DNA of 64,000 nt from Arenibacter troitsensis (GTDB lineage Bacteria; Bacteroidota; Bacteroidia; Flavobacteriales; Flavobacteriaceae), in NCBI RefSeq assembly GCF_900177645.1, contig NZ_FXAO01000007.1:94016-158015 (forward strand), given 5' to 3'. The translations under genes and the position numbers were made by a program. Below are positions 54,592 through 63,984 of this stretch, piece after piece. Numbering within the stretch: position 1 is the first letter of the stretch; every line of letters begins with the position of its first letter. The notes under the pieces were generated by a model, which was not told the DNA's origin, searched no databases, and was given only the letters and a program-made list of their open reading frames with translations.

Positions 54592-56796
54592 ATGGCTTAC
54601 GCAAACCTTACTTTGTTAAAGATTAGCAGGACTTTACTTCCAATAGCTTTTTGCTTTGCTAGTTATGGCTCGTTTGCTCAAACCGAGAAACAAATCCACA
54701 TCATTAAGGATAAGTACCGCAGTTCAAAATTAGGGGTGTTTACCAATGACCTAAAAAGGAATTTTGATAAAGAAAACAACAACTTGTTACAGGCCGCCAA
54801 GGCCAATGGCTGGAAATTAAAGGAAAGATTGGCGGATGGAAATTTTAGCGAACTTACTGCTATTGGCGATGATGGAACCCCTCTTTATTACAGTACTTTT
54901 AGCACAGAGCTAAATACGGCTACTAGGGCCAATGCCTTACATGATAATGGTTTATTGGATTTAGGTATTAACGGAGAGAATATGTTGGTAGGGGTTTGGG
55001 ATGCGGGAGCAGTCCTAACAAATCACAAGGAATTTGGCAATAGGGTACAGACTTTGGATGAAAGTGAAATTATGGATTCCCATGCCACTAGAGTGACAGG
55101 TATTTTGGTTGCGGAAGGTTTGGATAAAAGGGCCAAAGGAGTCGCTTACAAGGCAAAGGCCGTTTCCAATGACTGGAGAAGGGATAAGATTGAAGCAGCT
55201 GAAATGGCAGCAAATGGCCTATTATTATCCAACCATTCTTACGGAATTATGTCTGACCGTGTGCCGGATTGGTATTTTGGATCTTATATACAAGTTTCTA
55301 GGGATTGGGACAAAATTATGTACAATGCGCCCTATTATTTAATGGTGACCGCTGCTGGAAATTCCCAAAAAAGCAAGGATAATGAGTCTCCTATTTTTGG
55401 GTCGGCTTCAAATGGTTTTGATTTGATGTTGGGATTCGCAACTTCCAAAAACGGAGTTACTGTTGCTGCGGCAGATATTGAGACCAATGATCAAGGGCAA
55501 TTGTTAAGAGCGTCTGTCACTACATATTCCAGTTTCGGACCTGTTGATGACGGCCGTATTAAGCCGGACATTGCGGCATATGGCACCAATATTTATACTA
55601 CTGGAATTGCCAATGACACCAAATATGAGACCGCTAATGGAACTTCGGTAGCTGCTCCGGGTGTAACCGGATCTATGTTGTTGATCCAGGAATATCACGA
55701 ACAAATGGAAGGTAGTTTTATGAGGGCCGCCACTTTAAAAGGGTTGGTTCTGCATACTGCAGACGATGTTGATGCTCCGGGCCCCGATTACAAAATGGGT
55801 TGGGGAGTTATTAATTCGAAATCGGCTGTGGAGGTCATAGCAAACAAAGGATTTTCCTCCATTATTTCCGAAGAAACACTTTTAGAGGGTGAAACTAAAA
55901 CCTACAAGGTTGTGGCAAATGGAACAGAACCATTAACAGCCTCTATTTCTTGGACAGATCCTGCTACGGGAGCGGTAAATTCAGGAACTTTAAATGATAT
56001 GTCAGCAGCCTTGGTCAATGATTTGGATATTCGTATCACCAAGGACGGTAAAACCTTTTTACCTTGGAAGCTTAATGCGGCCAAGGCCGATGCTCCAGCA
56101 GTTAATGGAGACAATAGGGTGGATCCATTTGAAAAAATAGACATAGAGAATGCCCAAGGGGATTATACTATTACGGTAACCCATAAAAATACCCTTAACC
56201 AAGGACCACAGAATTTTTCCATCATCGTTACGGGGGTTGCCCTTACCAACTGTGTTCTTGTTACTCCTGAAGATATTGAGCTGACCACTTCCGATGAAAC
56301 TGCCGTAACGCTAAACTGGACAGCCAACACGGATGCCCTTTTTCAAATTGAATACAAAGAGAAAGCTAGTAGCGAATGGAATGTGGAAACAACTTTCGAT
56401 AACTTTATTAGCCTAAATAATTTAGTTGAGGGAATGGATTATAGCCTTAGGGTGAAAACATTTTGTTCCGAAAATATAAGTTCGGAATACAGTGAGGAAT
56501 ATGAATTTACCTTTAAGGGAAGCGAAACCGAACTTTTAGACTATATGGAGTATGAAACCTTAACTTTGGAGGTGCAGTTTTCCATTTTCCCCAATCCGGT
56601 ACAAACCTCAATGACCATTAATGGCGATGTTTCCGAAGATGCCATGTATAAAATAGTTTCCCTAAACGGAATTGTGGTGAAATCTGGGAAGGCCGAGCAA
56701 AAACAAATTTATATTGCCGATCTGACTACCGGCCTGTATGTGCTGACCTTAGCTGATCTGGAAGGATCAAAATCTATTAAGTTTTACAAGTCCTAG
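54592..56796 (+). CDS. Secreted S8 serine protease with T9SS sorting domain
   Basis: 734 residues. Signal peptide to about residue 30 (SFAQ). Subtilisin-like catalytic residues are Asp137 (GVWDAGAV), His164 (DSHATRVTG) and Ser352 (NGTSVAAPG), with AAGNS for the oxyanion hole. DAG and HATRV deviate from the usual D(T/S)G and HGTHV. A fibronectin-III-like segment (about 560-650) precedes a type IX secretion C-terminal domain (FSIFPNPVQTSMTING to the end). Exported across the outer membrane by T9SS, in line with gldH at 18036. Confidence 0.9.
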   Translation: MAYANLTLLKISRTLLPIAFCFASYGSFAQTEKQIHIIKDKYRSSKLGVFTNDLKRNFDKENNNLLQAAKANGWKLKERLADGNFSELTAIGDDGTPLYYSTFSTELNTATRANALHDNGLLDLGINGENMLVGVWDAGAVLTNHKEFGNRVQTLDESEIMDSHATRVTGILVAEGLDKRAKGVAYKAKAVSNDWRRDKIEAAEMAANGLLLSNHSYGIMSDRVPDWYFGSYIQVSRDWDKIMYNAPYYLMVTAAGNSQKSKDNESPIFGSASNGFDLMLGFATSKNGVTVAAADIETNDQGQLLRASVTTYSSFGPVDDGRIKPDIAAYGTNIYTTGIANDTKYETANGTSVAAPGVTGSMLLIQEYHEQMEGSFMRAATLKGLVLHTADDVDAPGPDYKMGWGVINSKSAVEVIANKGFSSIISEETLLEGETKTYKVVANGTEPLTASISWTDPATGAVNSGTLNDMSAALVNDLDIRITKDGKTFLPWKLNAAKADAPAVNGDNRVDPFEKIDIENAQGDYTITVTHKNTLNQGPQNFSIIVTGVALTNCVLVTPEDIELTTSDETAVTLNWTANTDALFQIEYKEKASSEWNVETTFDNFISLNNLVEGMDYSLRVKTFCSENISSEYSEEYEFTFKGSETELLDYMEYETLTLEVQFSIFPNPVQTSMTINGDVSEDAMYKIVSLNGIVVKSGKAEQKQIYIADLTTGLYVLTLADLEGSKSIKFYKS

Positions 56797-56822
56797 TCTT
56801 GAAAATACCCCTTGTAACTACC

Positions 56823-57536
56823 TTAAATTCTTTTAATATCACTTTCATCCAATAGTTCATCATTCCGTAAGCGTAGGAATACCTGCGCTGTTGTGATCAC
56901 GTCCAATTCGCAATATTTTACAATGCGGTCCAGGTCCTTATCCTCATAGTAAACGGTTTTAACCATGCTACCGTCTATATCCTCTTTTGGTGAGGGAATG
57001 CCTAGGATATTTGCCATAAGCTTAAGTGAGGTATAATGCTTGAAGTCTCCAAATTTCCACAGCTCCATAGTGTCCAAATGTGCTATTTCCCATGGCTTTT
57101 TGCCAAAAAGATCCAACTTGTTGGGCAATTCTACCCTGTTGATGATCATGCGTCTAGCGATATAGGGAAAATCGAATTCCTTGCCATTGTGACCGCACAA
57201 TAAGTGGTGGGGACGATTGAAATGCGTATCCAATAAATTTTTGAAATCTTTGAGGATCTTAGGCTCTTCCCCAAAAAATGAGGTAACCCTAAACGTTCGT
57301 TTGTTTCCTTTATAATTAAAATAACCAACGGAAATAGTAATGATCTTTCCAAATTCGGCCCAAATTCCCGCTCTGTCATAGTATTCTTCGGCCGTAAACT
57401 CATCTTTTCGTTGATAGTGCGATTTATGCTCCCAAAGTTCCTTTTTAACGTCGTCCAGCATATGATAATTCTCTTCCTCAGGAACTGTTTCTATGTCCAA
57501 AAAGAGTATGTGCTCCAAGTTGATTTTATGTAACAT
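56823..57536 (-). CDS. PolB-like 3'-5' exonuclease (DEDD family)
   Basis: 237 residues. LFLDIETVPEEE supplies Exo I Asp and Glu; LLCGHNGKEFDFPYIARRM the Exo II Asp; KYCELDVITTAQVFLRL the Exo III region. It matches the Bacteroidota family of stand-alone exonucleases resembling the proofreading domain of DNA polymerase B. Likely a DNA or RNA trimming enzyme. Confidence 0.88.
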   Translation of the reverse strand: MLHKINLEHILFLDIETVPEEENYHMLDDVKKELWEHKSHYQRKDEFTAEEYYDRAGIWAEFGKIITISVGYFNYKGNKRTFRVTSFFGEEPKILKDFKNLLDTHFNRPHHLLCGHNGKEFDFPYIARRMIINRVELPNKLDLFGKKPWEIAHLDTMELWKFGDFKHYTSLKLMANILGIPSPKEDIDGSMVKTVYYEDKDLDRIVKYCELDVITTAQVFLRLRNDELLDESDIKRI

Positions 57537-57616
57537 CCAAAGTTGATTATGATGTAAATGTGTTGATTATAATTTTGATAAAATACGGTGAATTATAAAT
57601 ATACAAACAAATTTAG

Positions 57617-57842
57617 AACTGTTGTGCAGGGTATTTTACCTATTGTTTGGCAGCACTTTGTGCTAAATATGATTGGAATAACAAGAAGGTATTAACCAAC
57701 CACACGGTTGGTACACAACTTGGAATTACCGTGGCGGATTGGGGATGCTTCCATAAAGAACACAGATATATCGATGTAAGTCGGCAATGCAATAGAAATA
57801 TGCCTATAAACGATGATGTACCGACCGAAGGGTCTGTGAAAA
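57617..57842 (+). pseudogene. Coding-like remnant between the exonuclease gene and ogt
   Basis: A plus-strand frame open from 57617 into the ogt 3' end reads like protein (LAALCAKYDWNNKKVLTNHT, then ADWGCFHKEHRYIDVSR). It has only a TTG start (57647), and a TAG at 57614-57616 blocks earlier coding. KVLTNHTVG is faintly like peptidoglycan amidases, but I would not assign it. Best read as the remains of a deleted gene. Confidence 0.35.
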
Positions 57843-58316
57843 TTAAAATAGGGTCTGTTGTTTTACGGGACTTTCGTGTTCCAAAAGCCATTTTTTACGA
57901 TGTAATCCGCCCGCATATCCCGTTAAGGAACCATCGCTGCCTATAACCCTGTGGCACGGGATTACTATCCATAACGGATTTTGGCCATTGGCCGAGGCAA
58001 CGGCCCTAATAGCTTTGGTGTCCCCTAAGGTTTTGGACAGTTCCAGATAGGAAATTGTTTTTCCATAGGGTATCTGTTGTAAGGCCTGCCAAACCTTTTT
58101 TTGAAAATCTGTTCCTTCTGGATTAAGTGTTAAGCTGAATTCCTTTCTTGTACCTTCAAAATACTCCCGAAGCTGATATACGGCATCTTCGAGCAATTCT
58201 GGAATAATATCTGATAGTTCTTCCTCACTATCATACACAGTGATGGAAGTTAATCCGTCTTCATCACCTTCAATTTTTGCAATACCCAAAGGCGTATTTA
58301 TATAAACGGCCTCCAT
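57843..58316 (-). CDS. ogt: Methylated-DNA--protein-cysteine methyltransferase
   Basis: 157 residues. FQKKVWQALQQIPYGKTISY carries the helix-turn-helix; VIPCHRVIGSDGSLTGYAGG contains the acceptor Cys121 (PCHRV). It irreversibly takes the O6-alkyl group from guanine. It overlaps the CBS-domain gene by one base, so they are co-transcribed. Confidence 0.95.
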   Translation of the reverse strand: MEAVYINTPLGIAKIEGDEDGLTSITVYDSEEELSDIIPELLEDAVYQLREYFEGTRKEFSLTLNPEGTDFQKKVWQALQQIPYGKTISYLELSKTLGDTKAIRAVASANGQNPLWIVIPCHRVIGSDGSLTGYAGGLHRKKWLLEHESPVKQQTLF

Positions 58317-59437
58317 TACTCCTTGTTTTTATTTCCTTGAATGATTCCTAAACGTTTGGCCCTTTCGTTCCAATTTTTCCGCGCCAGATGTTGTAGGTTC
58401 TCAACATTATCGCTTTCGTCCATTATTTCAAGGCCCAATAAGGTCTCCAATATGTCTTCCATAGTTACCACCCCACTAATGGATCCATATTCATCCACAA
58501 CTAGGGCTATATGTTCCCTTTTGGAAATAAAGGTTTCAAATAACTCGGGTATCGGAGTTTGCCGGTTACTTACCAATATTTCCCTTTTAATACTGGACAG
58601 TGGCGCGCTCCCATTTTTTTGAATTATTTCCTCCAAAATCATGTCCTTTAAAACAAAACCGGTTATGTTGTCCATTTTTTTGCTATAAACGGGAATTCTA
58701 GAAAACGGCATTTTGGGGTTGGCATTATAAAATTCCTTGATGGTGGTGGATTCCGAGGCAATTTTTACCACCGCCCTTGGGGTCATGATGTCCTTTACCT
58801 TAATTTCGTTAAAGTGAAGAAGGTTTCTAATTATCGTGGATTCTGATTCTTGAAATACCCCTTCCTCGTGGGCAATATCGGTCATGGCGCTAAAATCTTC
58901 CCGGCTAAATACACTTCCATGAACGCCTTTTTTTCCTACCAGTCTTGTAAAAAGTTGTAATAGCCATAGAATTCCGGTCCAACGAAGGGCCCAGACCATT
59001 ATTTTTAGGGATGTTGTTGCGGCGTGCGCTAATTGCTTCCAATAGGTGGCACCTATGGTCTTGGGAATTATTTCCGATGCCACCAATATTAGGATGGTCA
59101 TGATGGTAGAAACCAATCCTACCATAGCGGCTTCTGTAAACTCCAAACCTAAAATGGAGTTTACGGTATTTCCATATAATTCGGCATAAGCCACTTTTGC
59201 CTGCACACCCACTAAAATTGCCCCAACAGTGTGCGCTATGGTGTTTAAGGTGAGAATGGCAATAAGGGGCTTGTCCACATCTTTTTTTAAGGTTTCCAGC
59301 TCCTCGGCAAAGGATTTGCCTTCTTTTTTCTTTAGATTGATAAACGTTTGCGGAACACTCAATAATACAGCCTCCAAAATAGAGCATAAAAAGGATACGA
59401 GGATGGATATTAACGCATAAAATATAAGTAACCCCAT
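58316..59437 (-). CDS. CNNM/CorC-type membrane protein with CBS domains
   Basis: 373 residues. The first 170 form a DUF21 membrane domain of about four helices (LISILVSFLCSILEAVLLSV; SEIIPKTIGATYW). Two CBS domains follow (IMTPRAVVKIASES; REHIALVVDEYGSISGVVTM). The extra C-terminal CorC/HlyC domain of longer relatives is missing. CNNM relatives are implicated in magnesium or cobalt efflux; the exact ion is unknown. Confidence 0.9.
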   Translation of the reverse strand: MGLLIFYALISILVSFLCSILEAVLLSVPQTFINLKKKEGKSFAEELETLKKDVDKPLIAILTLNTIAHTVGAILVGVQAKVAYAELYGNTVNSILGLEFTEAAMVGLVSTIMTILILVASEIIPKTIGATYWKQLAHAATTSLKIMVWALRWTGILWLLQLFTRLVGKKGVHGSVFSREDFSAMTDIAHEEGVFQESESTIIRNLLHFNEIKVKDIMTPRAVVKIASESTTIKEFYNANPKMPFSRIPVYSKKMDNITGFVLKDMILEEIIQKNGSAPLSSIKREILVSNRQTPIPELFETFISKREHIALVVDEYGSISGVVTMEDILETLLGLEIMDESDNVENLQHLARKNWNERAKRLGIIQGNKNKE

Positions 59438-59485
59438 AAAAAAGTATAAAATACTAATGTACTAATAAAATAAGAAATTCTTAAC

Positions 59486-60805
59486 TCAATCGATTATAGA
59501 GTCGTAAAACACCTGCTGCACCGCGGAGCGAATATTAAATTTATAAATATTGGCATGGGCCCTACTAGGGTATACCCGGTTGGATAGAAATATGTAAACC
59601 AATTGGGTTTTAGGATCGGCCCAAACAAAGGTTCCTGTAAACCCACTATGTCCAAAACTGTCGGGACTGGCACTTGGAGCAGGATAGGAATCGGCCAGGG
59701 TGAGCTCATGATTGTTCAGATCGGGCTTGTCGAATATTAGACCTCTTCTATTTTCGTTTTCAGGATATTGTACTTTGGTAAATTCCTTTACCGTGGCTTC
59801 GGACAAATACCGCTTACCACCATAACTACCATAATTCATGTACATCTGCATCATTTTAGCCAAATCCGTTGCCGATGCAAACAGACCCGCGTTTCCGGAG
59901 ACCCCACCCATTAAGGCCGCGTTTTCGTCATGGACCCAGTCTTTGGTGAGCTCATGTCGGAATAAGGTGTCTATTTCCGTGGGCACTATTTTATTTTGAT
60001 AGTTTTTGGTTTTGGGATTGAATCCCATAGTAGTTGCCCCAATAGGAGCATAAAAGTTTTGGGTTACATAGGATTCGTAATCCATACCGGTTGATCGTGA
60101 AATGATTTCGGGATAGAGTAAAAACGTAAGTCCGGAATATTTGTATTTTTTAATATCCGATACTTTAGACCTGTTGATCTTTCGGTATATTTTGTTCCTA
60201 AACCTATCTTTGATATATATATTATCATAGGCTCTAGTACTGAATCTACGACTGGGTTCATGTCTTACAAAACGATTTTTTACCGAACCATTCTTCTTCA
60301 TCACCTCTTGAAGAAAAATGATATAAGGAACCAACCCAGCCTGATGCGCAAAGACTTCCCTTATGGTCAGTTCCTTTTTATCCTTTCTGTTTTTCCATTT
60401 AGGCCATAAGGTACTGAAAGGCGCATCCAAATCCAGTTTTCCTTCATCATGTAATTTCATCAAGGCGGGTAGCGGCCCCATTATCTTGGTTACGGATGCC
60501 AAATCATAGATATCCGTAAGACTTACAGCTTGTACACTGTCATAGGTATGAAATCCATAGGCCTTATGAAAAATGATCTTGCTATTTTTGGCTACCAAGA
60601 CCTGTGCTCCCGGGAAGGCTTCCTCTTTAATGGCAAAGTTCATAATGGAATCTACCTTGGAGTGTATGAACAGCGAATCCATTCCTACAGCAGAAGGATG
60701 TTCATAGCTAAGTGCCTCAGTATTGAGTGATTGCGCGGTGGATAGTTGTACGTTAAAAAATATACTTAACAGTATAATAATGGCATCATAATTACTTTTT
60801 TTCAT
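59486..60805 (-). CDS. Serine hydrolase of the beta-lactamase/PBP4* family
   Basis: 439 residues. Signal peptide to about residue 25 (STAQ). SVTK (104-107) is the catalytic SxxK, YSGLTFLLYPEIIS holds the conserved Tyr, and DSFGHSGFTGT supplies the HxG that replaces KTG in this class. These proteins act as periplasmic esterases or D-aminopeptidases more often than beta-lactamases. It lies 10 bases after the DinB gene on the same strand. Confidence 0.9.
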   Translation of the reverse strand: MKKSNYDAIIILLSIFFNVQLSTAQSLNTEALSYEHPSAVGMDSLFIHSKVDSIMNFAIKEEAFPGAQVLVAKNSKIIFHKAYGFHTYDSVQAVSLTDIYDLASVTKIMGPLPALMKLHDEGKLDLDAPFSTLWPKWKNRKDKKELTIREVFAHQAGLVPYIIFLQEVMKKNGSVKNRFVRHEPSRRFSTRAYDNIYIKDRFRNKIYRKINRSKVSDIKKYKYSGLTFLLYPEIISRSTGMDYESYVTQNFYAPIGATTMGFNPKTKNYQNKIVPTEIDTLFRHELTKDWVHDENAALMGGVSGNAGLFASATDLAKMMQMYMNYGSYGGKRYLSEATVKEFTKVQYPENENRRGLIFDKPDLNNHELTLADSYPAPSASPDSFGHSGFTGTFVWADPKTQLVYIFLSNRVYPSRAHANIYKFNIRSAVQQVFYDSIID

Positions 60806-60815
60806 AGCGAATCAG

Positions 60816-61328
60816 TTACCAGCCCACATATTCTGGGGGTTCAATATTATTAAGGTTTAAATATACAATTAATTGTCCCCGGTGATGGGTTACATGGTCC
60901 TGTAACAGATTTAATATTTGAAGTTTGGTTTTTTCACCGGCGAAGAATTCAACCTTTTCCGAAAGTGCATTGGAAGGAAGGTTTTTCAAAATAGCGCTGA
61001 CCCCATCAAATGCGTTGACCAATAATTTTATGGTCTCTTCTTTTGTTAATTTGGAATTATTGTCATTTTCCTTGCCGCTCAACTCCCCTCCAAAATAAGT
61101 ACTGCCTAACCAATCCATATTACTTTTAATATGTAGCAGTTGATCTTGAAAACCTTTTTGTCTATCGGTAGGCTTAAAATCATATTTCTCTGGCGGCATG
61201 GCTTCCGCAATGGCCACTAAATAGGATTTGGAATTCTCCCATTTTTCCAAAAAAGTGGGAATCACAAAGTCTTGGGATTGTAGCGGGTTTATAAGTAGAA
61301 AAATAAGAATAAAAAGTAGATTTTTCAT
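60816..61328 (-). CDS. Secreted DinB-family protein
   Basis: 170 residues with a signal peptide (LLFILIFLLINPLQSQ). The DinB/YfiT four-helix fold has conserved metal-binding histidines: LLHIKSNMDWLG and DHVTHHRGQLIVYL. Likely metal-dependent; the substrate is unknown. Probably co-transcribed with the following serine hydrolase gene. Confidence 0.88.
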   Translation of the reverse strand: MKNLLFILIFLLINPLQSQDFVIPTFLEKWENSKSYLVAIAEAMPPEKYDFKPTDRQKGFQDQLLHIKSNMDWLGSTYFGGELSGKENDNNSKLTKEETIKLLVNAFDGVSAILKNLPSNALSEKVEFFAGEKTKLQILNLLQDHVTHHRGQLIVYLNLNNIEPPEYVGW

Positions 61329-61398
61329 TTAACTATAGCATAAGCTGAGCGTAATAATAACTTTTGGCAGCTCTTAGGTGAAATTTTAATGATTTTCC

Positions 61399-62373
61399 TT
61401 ACCCCAATACACGGACTACATCCTTGGCAAAGTAACTGGCAATGATATTGGCACCGGCCCTTTTAACGGCGGTCAATTGCTCCATCATTACGGCATCGTG
61501 ATCCAGCCATCCTTTTTCGGCTGCGGCCTTTACCATGGCATATTCCCCTGAAACCTGGTATACCGCTACCGGAACATCCACCTCATTTTTTATTTCCCTT
61601 ACAATATCCAAATAACAAAGACCTGGTTTTACCATTACGATATCCGCGCCCTCATCAATATCCATTTCAGTTTCCTTTATGGCTTCGAACCTATTGGCAT
61701 AATCCATTTGATATGTTTTTTTATCACCAAAACCGGGAGCAGAATCCAAGGCATCCCTGAAAGGACCGTAAAATGCACTGGCATATTTGGCACTATAGCT
61801 CATGATTCCAGTGTCTATAAATCCTTCGTCTTCCAAGGCTTCCCTGATGCTCAAAATTCTACCGTCCATCATATCACTGGGCGCTACAAAATCGGCTCCA
61901 GCTTGTGCGTGGCTTACGCTCATATTGGCCAAAACCTCCACAGTGTCGTCATTCACTATCTGTCCGTCCTCTACAATACCGTCATGTCCATACGAGGAAT
62001 AAGGGTCCAAGGCTACGTCGGTCATTACCAGCATCTCGGGACAGGCATTTTTAACCGTTTTAATGGCCCTTTGCATTAGGCCCTTGGGATTTACGGCTTC
62101 CTTGCCTTTATTGTCCTTTAAATGGTCTGGGACCTTAACGAAGAGTAGTACGGATTTAAGCCCCATGGCCCAAAGGTCTTTTACCTCCTTTTCCAATAGA
62201 TCCAAGCTATATCGGTAATAATTGGGCATGGACGCAATTTCTTCCTTAACCCCATGGCCTTCCACCACAAAAAGGGGCACTAAAAAGTCGCTAGGTGAGA
62301 TAATGGTTTCCCTGACCAGTGATCTAATGGACTCATTGGTGCGCAGTCTTCTATTTCTTCTTAATGGGTACAT
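61399..62373 (-). CDS. hemB: Porphobilinogen synthase
   Basis: 324 residues. Condenses two 5-aminolevulinate molecules into porphobilinogen in heme synthesis. The Schiff-base lysines are K196 (MSYSAKYASAF) and K249 (MVKPGLCY). The metal-site segment DVALDPYSSYGHDG has Ala and Asp where zinc enzymes have cysteines, so this is the magnesium-type enzyme. hemF lies nearby at 63082. Confidence 0.96.
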   Translation of the reverse strand: MYPLRRNRRLRTNESIRSLVRETIISPSDFLVPLFVVEGHGVKEEIASMPNYYRYSLDLLEKEVKDLWAMGLKSVLLFVKVPDHLKDNKGKEAVNPKGLMQRAIKTVKNACPEMLVMTDVALDPYSSYGHDGIVEDGQIVNDDTVEVLANMSVSHAQAGADFVAPSDMMDGRILSIREALEDEGFIDTGIMSYSAKYASAFYGPFRDALDSAPGFGDKKTYQMDYANRFEAIKETEMDIDEGADIVMVKPGLCYLDIVREIKNEVDVPVAVYQVSGEYAMVKAAAEKGWLDHDAVMMEQLTAVKRAGANIIASYFAKDVVRVLG

Positions 62374-62448
62374 TTTATGTTTGTTTTGAAATTCAAAGAT
62401 AAAGGAACAAGTCCTAAAATTTATAAATTGAATTGGTAAATCCTTATA

Positions 62449-62835
62449 TTATTTTGCTAGGCCTAAATACATCCATAGGCCGTTTTCCTTTACGAATTCC
62501 GACTTTTCATGAATCACATCCACCTTGCCATTTTCAAAGAAATATGCGTTAAAGGTAACGGTGCCCCTTTGGTCGTTTATTCCTCCCTTTTCCTTATCCA
62601 AAATTTCCAATCTGATCCAACTTACGGATTTTGCCCAAGCTTCTATAGATTTCTTTTCCTTAACAGGCCTGGTAGAGGTGTGGTGACTATCCATTAAATA
62701 ATTTCCATTGCCCATTACAAAAGCAGAGTATCGGGAACGCATTAATTGTTCCGCTGTCCTGACGGATTTGAGGTCTATATGTGCCAATTCACAGCAATCG
62801 GTGTAGGATTTATGGGATCCACAGGGACAGTCCAT
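62449..62835 (-). CDS. YchJ-like SEC-C motif protein
   Basis: 128 residues. The N-terminus CPCGSHKSYTDCC is a SEC-C-like zinc motif; MRSRYSAFVMGNGNYLMDSH and the beta-rich C-terminal half (NTF2-like) fit the YchJ/UPF0225 family. Function unknown. Confidence 0.9.
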   Translation of the reverse strand: MDCPCGSHKSYTDCCELAHIDLKSVRTAEQLMRSRYSAFVMGNGNYLMDSHHTSTRPVKEKKSIEAWAKSVSWIRLEILDKEKGGINDQRGTVTFNAYFFENGKVDVIHEKSEFVKENGLWMYLGLAK

Positions 62836-62885
62836 GGTTTTTTATTTAATGATTTAAACTTAACTAAAGACTTATGCACAATAGA

Positions 62886-63062
62886 TTAGTTATTGATCTG
62901 CTCTTCCTCAGACTTTTGTTGTTCCCGATGATTGGCCATGATGGTCTTTAGTCGCTCTTTACGGGTTTCCTTCTCTTTTTTGAGTTTGTTTTTTTTCCTG
63001 TTAAGGAGTTTGGTATGTTTTGCCTTGTTGACCGTATTTTTTTCCTTGCCTTTTTTGCCCAT
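62886..63062 (-). CDS. Small highly basic hypothetical protein
   Basis: 58 residues from ATG 63062, about 40 per cent Lys, Arg and Glu, probably one long helix. A longer frame to 63107 would overlap the hemF end. I recognise no family; such proteins may bind RNA or ribosomes. The composition makes it a weaker call. Confidence 0.5.
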   Translation of the reverse strand: MGKKGKEKNTVNKAKHTKLLNRKKNKLKKEKETRKERLKTIMANHREQQKSEEEQINN

Positions 63063-63081
63063 AGCTATATTTTTAGCTTTG

Positions 63082-63984
63082 TTAAACCCAGTCTTTGGGT
63101 TGGGCAAGTACTTTTAACAGTCGCTCTTCTTCACTCCCTTTAACGGGATGATGGTCATAAACCCATTGTACATGTGGTGGTAAGCTCATTAGGATGCTTT
63201 CTATTCTGCCATTGGTCTTTAGTCCAAATAAGGTGCCCTTGTCATGAACCAAATTAAACTCTACATAACGGCCACGACGGATTTCTTGCCAATCCCTCTG
63301 TTCTTTGGTATAGGGCAAGTCCTTTCTTTTCTCAACGATTGGCACATAGGCTTCCAAGAAGCTATTGCCCACTTCGGTTTCAAAATTGTACCAATCTTCC
63401 ATACTCATCTTTTCGGTGGCTTTGCAGTAATCATAAAATAATCCCCCCACACCACGTGCTTCATTCCTATGTGTATTCCAGAAATAATCGTCGCATTTCT
63501 TCTTATAGGTAGAATAGAAATCTGGGTTGTGTTTATCGCAGGCCTTTTTGCAAACCTCATGAAAGTGCTTGGCATCCTCATCAAATAGATAGTAGGGAGT
63601 AAGGTCTTGTCCACCGCCAAACCATTGGTCCACCAATTTTCCTTGTTTATCGTACATTTCAAAATACCGCCAGTTGGCATGCACTGTGGGTGCCATGGGG
63701 TTTTTGGGGTGGATGACAAGGCTTAGGCCACAGGCGAAAAAATCGGCATCCTTTACACCAAAATAGTTTTGCATACTTTGCGGGAGGGCACCATGGACTG
63801 CAGAAATGTTAACACCTCCTTTTTCAAAAACAGCGCCATTTTCAATGACCCTGGATCGTCCCCCCCCTCCTTCCGGCCTTTTCCAATGGTCTTCCCTGAA
63901 TTTTGCAGTTCCGTCCAAAGCCTCCAATTTGGAAGTAATCGTATCCTGCAGTTGTTGAATGTAAGCGTAAAATTTATCTTTCAT
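63082..63984 (-). CDS. hemF: Oxygen-dependent coproporphyrinogen III oxidase
   Basis: 300 residues, full length. Converts coproporphyrinogen III to protoporphyrinogen IX using oxygen. Visible: GGGGRSRVIENGAVFEKGGV, MAPTVHANWRYFE, DQWFGGGQDLTPYY, YFWNTHRNEARGVGGLFYDY and RRGRYVEFNLVHDKGT. With hemB it serves heme supply. An aerobic enzyme, indicating a lifestyle with oxygen. Confidence 0.97.
   Translation of the reverse strand: MKDKFYAYIQQLQDTITSKLEALDGTAKFREDHWKRPEGGGGRSRVIENGAVFEKGGVNISAVHGALPQSMQNYFGVKDADFFACGLSLVIHPKNPMAPTVHANWRYFEMYDKQGKLVDQWFGGGQDLTPYYLFDEDAKHFHEVCKKACDKHNPDFYSTYKKKCDDYFWNTHRNEARGVGGLFYDYCKATEKMSMEDWYNFETEVGNSFLEAYVPIVEKRKDLPYTKEQRDWQEIRRGRYVEFNLVHDKGTLFGLKTNGRIESILMSLPPHVQWVYDHHPVKGSEEERLLKVLAQPKDWV

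Noticed and set aside
57640..57891. An 83-codon minus-strand frame between ogt and the exonuclease gene
   Set aside because: Composition is not protein-like; the plus-strand reading of the same DNA is more convincing, though itself only a remnant.
59486..60805. Class C beta-lactamase (antibiotic resistance)
   Set aside because: The SxxK, Tyr and HxG pattern fits the broad serine hydrolase family; nothing indicates true beta-lactamase activity.
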